From positions 1-45,896 of the forward strand of contig DASTUJ010000068.1 of the NCBI GenBank assembly GCA_035759705.1: DNA of 45,896 nt, read 5' to 3'. Below the pieces are notes generated by a model. That model made no database searches. It was not told the DNA's origin and worked only from the letters and a program-made list of their open reading frames with translations. The position numbers were made by a program, and so were the translations under genes. The stretch comes from Actinomycetota bacterium (lineage in GTDB: Bacteria > Actinomycetota > CADDZG01 > JAHWKV01). Below, piece by piece: positions 27,015 through 34,745 of the stretch (the stretch's first letter is position 1; every line of letters begins with the position of its first letter).

Positions 27015-27902
27015 CTAGATGGTCTTGGGCTTGTACTCGATTGCCTGCATGGCGTTCAGGACGTCGAGCCTGTCGGTGAAGACACGCCTGCGGTACTCCT
27101 GCAGCCGCTGGCGCCTGGCCAGTGTCTCCATCCGCCGCTGGTCCTTGCTGCCGGCGTTGACCCGGAAGTACTTCATCATGTTGATGGTTTGGCGAAGCTT
27201 CTCCCTGAACGGGCTCAATTGCACGACCTCAGGCAGCTGGTAGTCGAAGTTCAGCCACTCGGAGCGGTACTTGGGGTTCGAAGGGGTGTAGGTCCAGCCG
27301 ACCTGCTTGGCGATGTGGATCAGGCTCTGGTGATCCAGTGCCCGTGCCGTGACCGGAATGCTCGAGACCAGTTCGGCCTCGGTGCCGACAGGGGTGTTGG
27401 AGTAGTCGTCGGAGGGCCTCAGCAAAACCGGGGTGTTGTCGACGACGGTCTCTTCCGCCATCATCGCCGGCTCGAAGTCGCCGAGCTGAAGTGCGGGCTT
27501 GGGAGCGGTCTTGCGGGCCTTCTTGCGCTTCGGGGCGGCCTCCTCAGGGGCAGCTTCGACAGCTGCAACCAGAAGCTCGGACTCTGCAACCTCGATCGGA
27601 GCCACTTCCTCCAGAGCCGCGGCCGGAGCCGACTCCTGGGCGATGACTGCGAGGTCTTCCGCCTCCTCGTCGAGCAGAAGGGAAACCATCTCCTCGTGGT
27701 CCAGGTCGCTGCGGAGGTGCCGGATGGCCTTGTGGTTGAGGTCGAGGACCATGGCCCCGCCCATCTTGCGAATCATGACGTGGGAGTCGCACCAGAAGCA
27801 CTGCAGGACCGGACGGCCGTGGTAAGTGGTGACCAGAGCGTAGTCATCACCCGCGGGGTCGCCCGCCATGTCACACGAAGGACACTTAACTTTCTTACTC
27901 AC
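27015..27902 (-). CDS. Zinc-ribbon hypothetical protein with Ala/Glu-rich linker
   Basis: A 295-residue protein I cannot assign. GTG 27902 is chosen because AAAGGAA precedes it and the protein then opens directly with a zinc ribbon, CPSC at residues about 7-10 and CFWC about 35-38. A poorly structured Ala/Glu/Pro-rich region spans about 80-150 and includes a basic patch KRKKARK. The C-terminal part (about 190-295) looks folded and basic, rich in Arg and Gln, with repeated RxRxxEYRRRV-like helices. Nucleic-acid binding is a reasonable guess from the ribbon and charge only. Confidence 0.75.
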   Translation of the reverse strand: MSKKVKCPSCDMAGDPAGDDYALVTTYHGRPVLQCFWCDSHVMIRKMGGAMVLDLNHKAIRHLRSDLDHEEMVSLLLDEEAEDLAVIAQESAPAAALEEVAPIEVAESELLVAAVEAAPEEAAPKRKKARKTAPKPALQLGDFEPAMMAEETVVDNTPVLLRPSDDYSNTPVGTEAELVSSIPVTARALDHQSLIHIAKQVGWTYTPSNPKYRSEWLNFDYQLPEVVQLSPFREKLRQTINMMKYFRVNAGSKDQRRMETLARRQRLQEYRRRVFTDRLDVLNAMQAIEYKPKTI

Positions 27903-28103
27903 GTCCGGATATTCCTTTCCGTCCGATGAGGCGTGAAGGCTGAGATTCCAACCTCGAGTCACCCCAGATATCGAGTTGGGTCATGTATCTATCGGCAGAA
28001 ACCCCAGACCTTTAATTACGAGTTCTCGATTACTTTGGGCTGAATCCTGACGTTTGGGCGCGCAAAAGAAAAGTCCAGTCGGGAAATTGTTTGCAGGGGG
28101 GTT

Positions 28104-28697
28104 TTAGACCCCGAGGTCGAAGGAGAAGCCGCCGATGCTGCCACCGGCGTTGCCCTGGACGTTGCCGCCGCCCGCGCCGCCCGGAACCGTGGCGGTGCTG
28201 GATGACGATGCCGCGGCCGAACCCACCTTCGCGGGAGCCTTCAGCGTTGCGTTGCCGGTTGAGGGAGCGGCCCAGTTGGAGGCGCTGGCTCCTGCGGGGG
28301 GATCTTCGTCCTGGGTGATCCCGGAGTGGTCGCCGCTGCCGCCTGCGGTGCCTCCGCCTCCGCCTCCGCCGCCGTTACCGCCACCGCTGCCGCCGTCGCC
28401 GGCCGTGCTTCCGGGGGCCGCGTTTGCGGGTCCGCCGCTGCCGCCGTTACCGCCGCCCCCGACCGATGCGCCGGTGGGCCCGCCGCTGCCGCCGTCGCCG
28501 GAGTCGCCGCTGCGGGCTCCGCTGCCGCCGCTGCCGGTGGCACCCGAGGGGCCGGTGTCGCCGGTGGTCATTTCAGCGGTCTGGGTGCATTGGGCGTTGT
28601 CGCCGTTGCAGTTGTTCTCCGCGTACGCAACAACCGTAAGAAGGAAGAAGACGGTCACCGCCAAAGCGACCATACCCATGGCCCTCGATGCCTTCAT
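28104..28697 (-). CDS. Exported glycine/serine-rich low-complexity protein (ENNC family, copy 2)
   Basis: A 197-residue protein. A clear signal peptide (residues 1-26, cleavage after AYA) is followed by ENNC and CTQ, seven residues apart from Cys to Cys, then TTGDTGPSGATGSGGSG and a Gly/Ser/Ala-rich region. The last 70 residues are less repetitive and end in GGFSFDLGV. The head matches copy 1 at 8475-9140, so both belong to one family. AGGAGGT precedes ATG 28697 at ideal spacing, and a promoter lies upstream. Unlike copy 1 there are only two cysteines after the signal peptide. Function unknown. Confidence 0.8.
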   Translation of the reverse strand: MKASRAMGMVALAVTVFFLLTVVAYAENNCNGDNAQCTQTAEMTTGDTGPSGATGSGGSGARSGDSGDGGSGGPTGASVGGGGNGGSGGPANAAPGSTAGDGGSGGGNGGGGGGGGTAGGSGDHSGITQDEDPPAGASASNWAAPSTGNATLKAPAKVGSAAASSSSTATVPGGAGGGNVQGNAGGSIGGFSFDLGV

Positions 28698-28733
28698 GCC
28701 TACCTCCTGGTTGTTGGGTTCAGTTTCGATACT

Positions 28734-28763
28734 AGCCTACCGGGCTGTGAAGGTCCGCGGCAA
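28734..28763 (-). promoter_or_regulatory. Promoter of the second glycine-rich gene
   Basis: On the minus strand TTGCCG (28758-28763), an 18-base spacer and TAGGCT (28734-28739) lie about 37 bases before ATG 28697, leaving room for the AGGAGGT leader. Confidence 0.45.
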
Positions 28764-28778
28764 GGTGCGCGAAAAAAT

Positions 28779-29414
28779 CTAATCGGCTTCTGCGGCCGCC
28801 GGAGTCACCGTCGCAGCCCACTCGGCGGACTTCTGCTCGCAGGTCCCGCCGGCGGCTTCCGCCTCGCCCTTGGGCACGAATGCGGTCCGTTTGGTCGCCT
28901 TCATCTGTGTGACCACCGCCTTTCCGTCCTTGACTTCGAAGTCGGTCGGAGTCACCTCCACGGTGTTCGTGGCCTCGAAAGCCTGCGGGATGACCTTGCC
29001 GTCCGAGCCCTTGCACGAGTTGCTCACCTCGGGCGGGAACGTCTGGCCGATCTTGTAGACGCCGGCGTCGTAGGTGACGGTGGAGACGACCGCGCCGCCG
29101 TCGGGCTCGTCGGGGTTGGTGGCCGAGATCTCCGAGTTGCAGGGCCGGTCCTCGCAGCCGGGTGTGACCTCCCAGATGCGCCGGATCTTGTTCCCGGGCT
29201 GGAAGGAGGTCTCCTCCTGGGTGGCGCCGACCAGCCGGACGAGCGTGTAGTTGAATTCCCACCTGCCCTCCCAGACCGCGGTTTCGAGCGAAGCCTCCTC
29301 CTCGGGACTGGGGGAGGCCGATGGGGTCGGGTCGGTGTCTGCGGAGCGGGAGCACCCGGCCAGGGCCGCCACCAGGGCGATTACGGCCAGGCGCCGAACT
29401 ACCTTCGCTGCCAC
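28779..29414 (-). CDS. Lipoprotein of unknown function
   Basis: A 211-residue protein with a signal peptide ending in the lipobox LAGC, then a Ser/Pro/Glu-rich spacer and a beta-rich domain containing cysteine pairs (GCEDRPC and later NSC and GTC) that could form disulfides. I do not recognise the family. GTG 29414 has AAAGG upstream. Its first 16 bases overlap the end of the preceding zinc-ribbon gene, so the two are probably translated from one message. Confidence 0.75.
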   Translation of the reverse strand: MAAKVVRRLAVIALVAALAGCSRSADTDPTPSASPSPEEEASLETAVWEGRWEFNYTLVRLVGATQEETSFQPGNKIRRIWEVTPGCEDRPCNSEISATNPDEPDGGAVVSTVTYDAGVYKIGQTFPPEVSNSCKGSDGKVIPQAFEATNTVEVTPTDFEVKDGKAVVTQMKATKRTAFVPKGEAEAAGGTCEQKSAEWAATVTPAAAEAD

Positions 29415-29695
29415 GGGAACCTTTCGACGGGCGGCGGGGGCGGGGGGTTGTCGTCATCGTCGTCATCCGACCGCGCAGGTTCGGGCTTCGCCGGCGTGGC
29501 CCAGGTCGGTGGAGCGGAGGTGACGGGCCGGGCCAGCTCCGCGTTCATCTGGCGGACGGTCTCCTCGAGCCTGCCGATGCTGCTGGTGAACCCCAACTTC
29601 TTGGCCGCGAATTCGGGCGCCTCCACCACCATGATGCGTCCGCACTTGCGGCAGGTCCTGGCCAGGTCGACGCCGTGTTTGCAGTAATCAGTCAT
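29399..29695 (-). CDS. Small zinc-ribbon-like protein with Asp/Pro-rich tail
   Basis: A 98-residue protein. Cysteines in YCKHG and CRKCG near the N-terminus could bind zinc together with His7. A predicted helix follows, and the C-terminus is strikingly low complexity: a run of six Asp, then six Pro, then VERFPWQRR. AAGGTGG precedes ATG 29695. It overlaps the downstream lipoprotein gene. Family unknown. The conserved-looking CRKCG and tight packing support a real gene. Confidence 0.65.
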   Translation of the reverse strand: MTDYCKHGVDLARTCRKCGRIMVVEAPEFAAKKLGFTSSIGRLEETVRQMNAELARPVTSAPPTWATPAKPEPARSDDDDDDNPPPPPPVERFPWQRR

Positions 29696-29706
29696 GTGAG
29701 GCCACC

Positions 29707-29967
29707 TTAGATCAGCGGCCCGCGGCAGTTGCGGCAGAGCCCTTTTACGGTCAGGTCTTCGTTACCGCATTTGCGGCACCTGGCCCAGTCAACCTGGGCA
29801 ACGTAGCCCGGCGGTTCCGAGATTACCCCGAGCGACTGTCCGTGGAAGCGAGCCTGCTCGTACTCTTCGCCCTCTTTGCGCTCGACGAGGTCCCAGACGT
29901 AGTTGATGAAGTGCTGGTCCCGGGCGAAATCGGCGACTTTGGTGAGATCGACTTTTACCCAGTACAT
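29707..29967 (-). CDS. Small zinc-ribbon protein
   Basis: An 86-residue protein ending in a C4 zinc ribbon, CRKCG and CRNCRG. The N-terminal part is helical (DLTKVADFARDQHFINYVWDLVERKEGEEYEQ). ATG 29967 is chosen because TATCCT (29975-29980) lies seven bases upstream, a leaderless arrangement; ATG 29991 would add eight hydrophobic residues without any start signal. It is divergent from the DUF5519-like gene and is followed 11 bases later by another zinc-ribbon gene. Confidence 0.68.
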   Translation of the reverse strand: MYWVKVDLTKVADFARDQHFINYVWDLVERKEGEEYEQARFHGQSLGVISEPPGYVAQVDWARCRKCGNEDLTVKGLCRNCRGPLI

Positions 29968-29974
29968 AAATACA

Positions 29975-29980
29975 AGGATA
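29975..29980 (-). promoter_or_regulatory. -10 hexamer for leaderless gene 29707-29967
   Basis: TATCCT on the minus strand ends seven bases before ATG 29967, and it lies back-to-back with the promoter of the divergent gene. Confidence 0.45.
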
Positions 29981-29990
29981 AGGGCGGACA

Positions 29991-29996
29991 TAAAAT
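29991..29996 (+). promoter_or_regulatory. -10 hexamer for leaderless gene 30003-30494
   Basis: TAAAAT ends six bases before ATG 30003, and there is no ribosome binding site. Confidence 0.55.
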
Positions 29997-30002
29997 CGGT
30001 TG

Positions 30003-30494
30003 ATGGAACCCGACGACCCCCGGCGCGAGTGGCTGAAGTACCGGTCGGGCAACCCTCCCCGGACCACTCCGGACGACCCCCACCGCCAGCTGACGCAGAT
30101 CGCTCCGATCGAGATGCAGGACGCCCTGGTGGAGCGCGGCCGCCTGCTTTCGGGGACCTACATCGCCCCCAGCCTGATCTCGATGCCCGGATCCCGGGCC
30201 TTCGTGCTGGACGACTCGTCCCCCACGCCCGCGTCGGAGGTCTTCATGATCGGCCGGGAGTACGCCCACATCCACCCGTCCTACGACGGCAGCCTTCACA
30301 TGGTCCTCCCACCGCATCTCGTCCGGCAGGTGGTGGAGCGCGGCTGGGGGGAGCAGCACCCGGTGGCAAAGATGGGTCTGATCCCCATGAACACCCTCAT
30401 GGTCTACGGCCCCCGGGACGAGGAGGAGCTTGACGTGGTCTTCAAGCTGTTGAAGACCTCCTATGGCTACGCCAGGGGCCAACAGGCGGGGTAG
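30003..30494 (+). CDS. DUF5519 / luciferase-family protein
   Basis: A 163-residue soluble protein. YAHIHPSYDGSLHMVLPPHLVRQVVERGWGEQHPVA, followed by MVYGPRDEEELDVV, is the core of the DUF5519 (so-called luciferase) domain. Despite the name, luciferase activity is not implied; members are small proteins of unknown enzymatic role. ATG 30003 sits at leaderless distance from TAAAAT. It opens a long plus-strand gene run, and the LOG-family gene follows within about 25 bases. Confidence 0.82.
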   Translation: MEPDDPRREWLKYRSGNPPRTTPDDPHRQLTQIAPIEMQDALVERGRLLSGTYIAPSLISMPGSRAFVLDDSSPTPASEVFMIGREYAHIHPSYDGSLHMVLPPHLVRQVVERGWGEQHPVAKMGLIPMNTLMVYGPRDEEELDVVFKLLKTSYGYARGQQAG

Positions 30495-30505
30495 CGGGTC
30501 GCCGC

Positions 30506-30511
30506 TACCAT
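30506..30511 (+). promoter_or_regulatory. Possible -10 hexamer for the LOG-family gene
   Basis: TACCAT ends seven bases before ATG 30519, the second in-frame ATG of the gene. It overlaps ATG 30510, so it helps decide between the two starts only if leaderless expression is confirmed. Confidence 0.35.
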
Positions 30512-31556
30512 GGAAGCAATGAAAGAACCCAAACCCGCCGCCACCACGGGTGACCCGCAGGTGGACGAGCGGCTGCGGGAGATGGTCTCCGAACTTCCAC
30601 CCGGCGACGCCCAGCTGGTCTTCGAGATGATGACCTCCGCGCTTGCCCTGGCCGAAGCCCCCATCTCCCGTCTCGACCGCAAGATAGCCAACTCCGCCCT
30701 ACAGGAGATGCGGCGAGCTTTCGCCGTGTTCGCCCCCTACCGCAACACGAGGAAGGCGACGATCTTCGGCTCCTCCCGCACGGCCAAGGGCCGGCCCGAG
30801 TACGCCCTCGCCCGGGACTTCTCCCGAACCATCGCCGACCGGGGCTGGATGATCGTGACCGGCGCCGGGCCGGGAATCATGGAGGCCGGCCACGAGGGCG
30901 CCGGCGGCAGCAGGTCTTTCGGCGTGAACATCGTCCTGCCCTTCGAGGCGACGGCCAACCCGTTCATTGCCGGCGACCCCAAGCTCATCAACTTCAAGTA
31001 TTTCTTCACCCGCAAGCTGATGTTCATCAAGGAGTCCGACGCCTTCGTCCTGATGCCGGGCGGGTTCGGGACGCTCGACGAGGCGTTCGAGCTGCTGACG
31101 CTGATCCAGACCGGAAAGTCCGACCTGCACCCCATCGTCATGCTCGACGTGCCCGGCGGGACCTACTGGAAGTCCTTCGACCGCTACCTGCGGGAGGAGC
31201 TGCTCGCCGACGGGTACATCGACGAGAGCGACCTCAACCTGTTCACCTACACCGACGACATAGACCAGGCGGTGAACGAGATCGAGAAGTTCTACCGGGT
31301 CTACCACTCGCAGCGTTACGTCAACAACCGGCTGATCCTTCGGTTGAATGTGGCACCCACGGAGGCGCAGCTCGCAGCGTTGTCGGAGGAGTTCGGCGAC
31401 ATCCTGGAGGGCCCGGTAGTGGCGGTGGGGCCGTCGTCGGGGGAGATCCGGGACGACGACGTGGTGGACCTGCCGAGGATCGCACTCAACTTCGACCGAA
31501 TCCACGCCGGGCGGCTGCGCCAGCTGGTCGACCGGCTAAATGAGGCGTCCGTATAG
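30510..31556 (+). CDS. LOG-family nucleoside 5'-monophosphate phosphoribohydrolase-like protein
   Basis: A 348-residue protein. A helical N-terminal part (to about residue 85) precedes a Rossmann LOG domain with TGAGPGIMEAGHEGA and PGGFGTLDE, the family's nucleotide-binding and catalytic motifs. LOG enzymes hydrolyse nucleoside monophosphates to base and ribose phosphate. The large size, with N- and C-terminal extensions, is closer to PpnN-type members than to the short cytokinin-activating LOG, so nucleotide turnover is more likely than cytokinin production. The start may be ATG 30519, giving 345 residues. Confidence 0.92.
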   Translation: MEAMKEPKPAATTGDPQVDERLREMVSELPPGDAQLVFEMMTSALALAEAPISRLDRKIANSALQEMRRAFAVFAPYRNTRKATIFGSSRTAKGRPEYALARDFSRTIADRGWMIVTGAGPGIMEAGHEGAGGSRSFGVNIVLPFEATANPFIAGDPKLINFKYFFTRKLMFIKESDAFVLMPGGFGTLDEAFELLTLIQTGKSDLHPIVMLDVPGGTYWKSFDRYLREELLADGYIDESDLNLFTYTDDIDQAVNEIEKFYRVYHSQRYVNNRLILRLNVAPTEAQLAALSEEFGDILEGPVVAVGPSSGEIRDDDVVDLPRIALNFDRIHAGRLRQLVDRLNEASV

Positions 31557-31577
31557 CAACCGGTCGGCGGAGTCGGA

Positions 31578-31583
31578 TAGCAT
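31578..31583 (+). promoter_or_regulatory. -10 hexamer for the NlpC/P60 gene
   Basis: TAGCAT ends seven bases before ATG 31591, consistent with leaderless expression. Confidence 0.4.
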
Positions 31584-31590
31584 TGCGCCC

Positions 31591-32604
31591 ATGAGGCGCA
31601 GACCGGGCGCAATTTTGTCACTGTTACTCCTCGCCTCCCTGGTCCCTGCTACGAGGGTCGATGCGGCTCCTTCGCGCGCCAACCTGCAGAAGGAAGTTGA
31701 CCAGCTAACCACCCAGATCTCATCGCTCGACGAGGACTACAACCACGCTCGCATCCAGCTGAGCGCCGCCGAGCGGCAGATGCGGGAGCTGGGCATCGCG
31801 AAGGAGGACGCCAACCGGGAGCTCGCCGAGCTGCGCAAGACCGCCTCGCAACGCGCCGCCGCCTCCTATCGGATCGGCATGCCGAACATGATCCTCGCCC
31901 TGTTCGGCTCCGAGAGCTTCAACGACTTCTCTCGCCGGATGGGCATCAGCAGCCGTGTCGGCGACTGGGAGTCGGGCATCGTCACCGAGCTCGAGATTGC
32001 GAACAACCGCTCCCAGGAGAAGGAGGAGCAGCTTCGCAAGGAGCGGGACCGGGCGAAGGCGCTAAGCAACTCCATCGCCAAGAAGCGGTCGGCGCTTCAG
32101 GAGCGGGTAAACGAGCACGAGGCGCTGATGGCCCGGGTTGCGGCCGAGGAACGCAACCGTGCTGCAGCCGCTGCCCGCAGCCGCAGCACCAGGCCGCTCA
32201 CGCCTCTTTTGCGCCAGGACTCGAAGATCCCGGCCCCGCCCCTACCGGGATCGGGCAACGCCCGGGCGGCCCTGGCCGCCGGATATTCCAAGATGGGCAC
32301 TCCGTACTCGTGGGGCGCCAGCGGCCCCGGCGCCTTCGACTGCTCCGGCTTCACCAGCTACGCCTGGCGGGCGGCCGGTGTGAACCTGCCGCACTCATCC
32401 CGGGCGCAGTACGCCGCCACCAAGCGGGTCTCCCGTGAGGACCTGCAGCCCGGGGACCTCGTGTTCTTCGGGAGCCCGATCCACCACGTCGGCATGTATG
32501 TCGGCGGGGGCAACATGATCGACGCATCAACCTACGGAAAGCCGGTGGCGGTCAGGTCGATGCTCCGGAGCGGCTACGTAGGGGCCGGCAGGCCGGGCGT
32601 TTGA
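31591..32604 (+). CDS. NlpC/P60 peptidoglycan endopeptidase
   Basis: A 337-residue exported protein. A signal peptide (to about residue 25) is followed by a long coiled coil (about 30-195, with heptad-rich LQKEVDQLTTQISSLDEDY) and a C-terminal NlpC/P60 domain (about 225-337). Catalytic residues are visible: Cys in FDCSGFTSY, His in IHHVGMYVG, and a third polar residue in the following strand. It resembles RipA-type actinobacterial hydrolases that split stem peptides during septation; the coiled coil suggests regulation by a partner at the membrane. ATG 31591 begins the signal peptide directly. Confidence 0.94.
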   Translation: MRRRPGAILSLLLLASLVPATRVDAAPSRANLQKEVDQLTTQISSLDEDYNHARIQLSAAERQMRELGIAKEDANRELAELRKTASQRAAASYRIGMPNMILALFGSESFNDFSRRMGISSRVGDWESGIVTELEIANNRSQEKEEQLRKERDRAKALSNSIAKKRSALQERVNEHEALMARVAAEERNRAAAAARSRSTRPLTPLLRQDSKIPAPPLPGSGNARAALAAGYSKMGTPYSWGASGPGAFDCSGFTSYAWRAAGVNLPHSSRAQYAATKRVSREDLQPGDLVFFGSPIHHVGMYVGGGNMIDASTYGKPVAVRSMLRSGYVGAGRPGV

Positions 32605-32629
32605 CCCCCGGGGAACCCCGGGTCCGCCT

Positions 32630-33637
32630 GTGAAAGTTGCGATCATCGGGGCCGGAGCAATGGCCGGAGCCCTGGGCATCCACTTTCACCGGTCCGGCAA
32701 CTCGGTCGCCATCTGCGCCACCAAGTTCGACGGCCACATCATCGACGCGATCCGCAAGGACCGTAAACACCCGACCCTCGGCCACTGGATACCCGAGGCA
32801 GTCGACATTCACGACTACCGGCACTGGAGCCGGGGCTTCCGCCGGGCAGACATCGCAGTGCTGGCGGTGCCGTCGGTCGGCGTGCTGAGCAGCGTCACCG
32901 TTGCGCTGGAGTACCTCGGCAAGAACGCCATCTGGGCGGTTGCCACCAAGGGGTGGGTCGCCGGGAGCGGCAGGCCGATGTCCGAGTTCATCGAGGAGGT
33001 CTCTCCCGGGCACCCGATCGTGATGATGGTGGGCCCGTCCCTGGCTTCGGAGATTGCGGCCGGGACGCCGACGGCTCTGGTCTGCGCAAGCAAGGACGCG
33101 GCGGCGGCGGCCACGGTTGCCGGAGCTATTTCGTCGGCCACCCTGCGGGGGTTCGTCACCGACGACGTCGCCGGAGTGGAGGTGGGGGCGGCGGTTAAGA
33201 ACGTGCTGGCCATCGCCATCGGCATGTGCGACGGGCTGGAGGAGGTCAAGGGTCGCCCGATGACCAACACCAAAGGCGCGCTGTTCTCCCGGGGGCTGAT
33301 GGAGATGGGCCGCCTGGCGGTGGCTCTGGGGGGGCGGCAGGAAACCGTGTTGGGGCTGTCGGGGGCCGGCGACCTCTACCTCACGGTGGCCGGAGGCCGG
33401 AACGGCCGGTTCGGGCGTCTGGTGGGCGCCGGGCTGGACCCGATCAAAGCGTTCGAGCACATGGGGACCACGGTGGAGGGCTTCGACAACACCCGGGAGG
33501 CCGTTCTGCTGGCGAAGCGCCACGGCATGCGGCTGCCGGTGGTGGAGATGACCCACTCGGTCCTTTTCGGGGGCGCCGACCCGGAGAAGGCGATCCTGGA
33601 CCTGGTTTTGAGCCCGATGGAGCCCGAACCGCACTAG
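32630..33637 (+). CDS. gpsA: NAD(P)H-dependent glycerol-3-phosphate dehydrogenase
   Basis: A 335-residue cytosolic enzyme reducing dihydroxyacetone phosphate to sn-glycerol-3-phosphate for phospholipid synthesis. The Rossmann motif GAGAMAGALG is at residues 6-15. Family signatures include the GPSLASEIAAGTPTALV stretch, VGAAVKNVLAIAIGMCDGL with the catalytic Lys, and LSGAGDLYLT. The usual second Gly/Trp of GAGxWG is replaced by Met-Ala (GAGAMAG), a mild variation. GTG 32630 lacks a ribosome binding site; it follows a GC-rich stretch after the NlpC gene. Confidence 0.93.
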   Translation: MKVAIIGAGAMAGALGIHFHRSGNSVAICATKFDGHIIDAIRKDRKHPTLGHWIPEAVDIHDYRHWSRGFRRADIAVLAVPSVGVLSSVTVALEYLGKNAIWAVATKGWVAGSGRPMSEFIEEVSPGHPIVMMVGPSLASEIAAGTPTALVCASKDAAAAATVAGAISSATLRGFVTDDVAGVEVGAAVKNVLAIAIGMCDGLEEVKGRPMTNTKGALFSRGLMEMGRLAVALGGRQETVLGLSGAGDLYLTVAGGRNGRFGRLVGAGLDPIKAFEHMGTTVEGFDNTREAVLLAKRHGMRLPVVEMTHSVLFGGADPEKAILDLVLSPMEPEPH

Positions 33638-33669
33638 TTACCCCACCTTACGCACTAGGCTTAAGAGCC

Positions 33670-34320
33670 ATGGTTTCTGCCGATCGGACGTTCATCAAGA
33701 TCTGCGGCATCACCCGGCTCAGCGATGCCCGCGCTGCGGTGAGCGCCGGAGCGAACGCGGTCGGCTTCATCTTTGCCCGCAGCCTCCGGCGGGTCTCCGC
33801 CAACGAGGCCGCCGCCATCACCTCCCATCTACACCCAGCGGTCAATCGGATCGGGGTTTTCGTCAACGCAACGGTCGACCGGATCGGCGAGGTCGTCGAC
33901 CGGGCCGGCCTGGACGGGGTCCAGCTCCAGGGCTCCGAATCGCCTGAGTTCGTGGACGAGCTGCGCAAAGCGATGCCCTCCCTCACGGTGTTCAAGGTCA
34001 TCCGCCCCCTGTCCGCCGACGACGTCGCCCAGGCGGCAGCGTTCCCGGTCGACGCCATCTTCCTGGACCCCCGTGACCCGGCAAACCCCTTCGAGGCGGT
34101 GGCGCCGATTCCGCTGGAGTGGCTCGATGGGATCTCCTCGGCCCGGTTCGTGGTCGCCGGCGGGCTGAACCCCCAAAACGTGGGCTCGCTGGTGTCGGGC
34201 ATGCGGCCGTGGGGGGTGGACGTCTCGGGAGGCGTCGAATCCGGGCCGGGTAAGAAGGACGGCGTGAAGATCCGCTCGTTCATCAGGGCGGTCCGGGAGG
34301 CGGAGTCGCTCCGGCAGTGA
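33670..34320 (+). CDS. trpF: Phosphoribosylanthranilate isomerase TrpF
   Basis: A 216-residue TIM-barrel enzyme of tryptophan synthesis that isomerises phosphoribosylanthranilate. Opening KICGITRLSDA carries the catalytic cysteine and Lys; GVFVNATVDRI, VQLQGSES, the Asp in FLDPRD, VAGGLNPQNV and VDVSGGVESGPGKKD are family motifs. ATG 33670 follows a TAGGCT box by eight bases. No other trp genes are in the window, so it stands outside a trp operon. Confidence 0.95.
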   Translation: MVSADRTFIKICGITRLSDARAAVSAGANAVGFIFARSLRRVSANEAAAITSHLHPAVNRIGVFVNATVDRIGEVVDRAGLDGVQLQGSESPEFVDELRKAMPSLTVFKVIRPLSADDVAQAAAFPVDAIFLDPRDPANPFEAVAPIPLEWLDGISSARFVVAGGLNPQNVGSLVSGMRPWGVDVSGGVESGPGKKDGVKIRSFIRAVREAESLRQ

Positions 34321-34745
34321 TCTCACCGAAACGGGCGGTCCAGCACTTCGGCCGGCTGACGGTGAACCCAATCGTTCTCGCCCTGATCCGTTCGGGCATC
34401 CCGCTTCCGGGCATCGGCCGAAAGACGGTGATGACCCTCTCCACCGTCGGGCGGAAGTCCGGGAAGCCACGGACCACGCCTATGGGCTACGTCCGGATCG
34501 ACGACGACACTGTGTGGGCGGTCTCCGAGCACGGCGAGCGATCCGACTGGTACCGCAACGCCCGGGCTGCGGGCACCGTGCAGGTCCAGGCCGGCGGCGA
34601 CCGGCCCCGCCCGGCAACCATCCGGCTGCTCCCCGATGAGGACCCCGGCGCGGTGCTCAAGCGCATGAACCCGATGGTCGCCATCGCCAACCGGGCGCTT
34701 TGGGACCGGCCTGCGGTGGTAGAGATCCGGTTTGAGAACGACTAG
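34317..34745 (+). CDS. Deazaflavin (F420)-dependent nitroreductase-family protein
   Basis: A 142-residue split-barrel protein of the DDN family. The motif LSTVGRKSGKPRTTPMGYV is the classic start of F420-binding Ddn-like proteins, followed by WAVSEHGERSDWYRNARA. Such enzymes reduce quinones or other acceptors with F420H2; the native substrate is not identifiable. The GTG start overlaps the trpF stop by four bases. Presence implies F420 in the organism, fitting an actinobacterium. Confidence 0.9.
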   Translation: MISPKRAVQHFGRLTVNPIVLALIRSGIPLPGIGRKTVMTLSTVGRKSGKPRTTPMGYVRIDDDTVWAVSEHGERSDWYRNARAAGTVQVQAGGDRPRPATIRLLPDEDPGAVLKRMNPMVAIANRALWDRPAVVEIRFEND

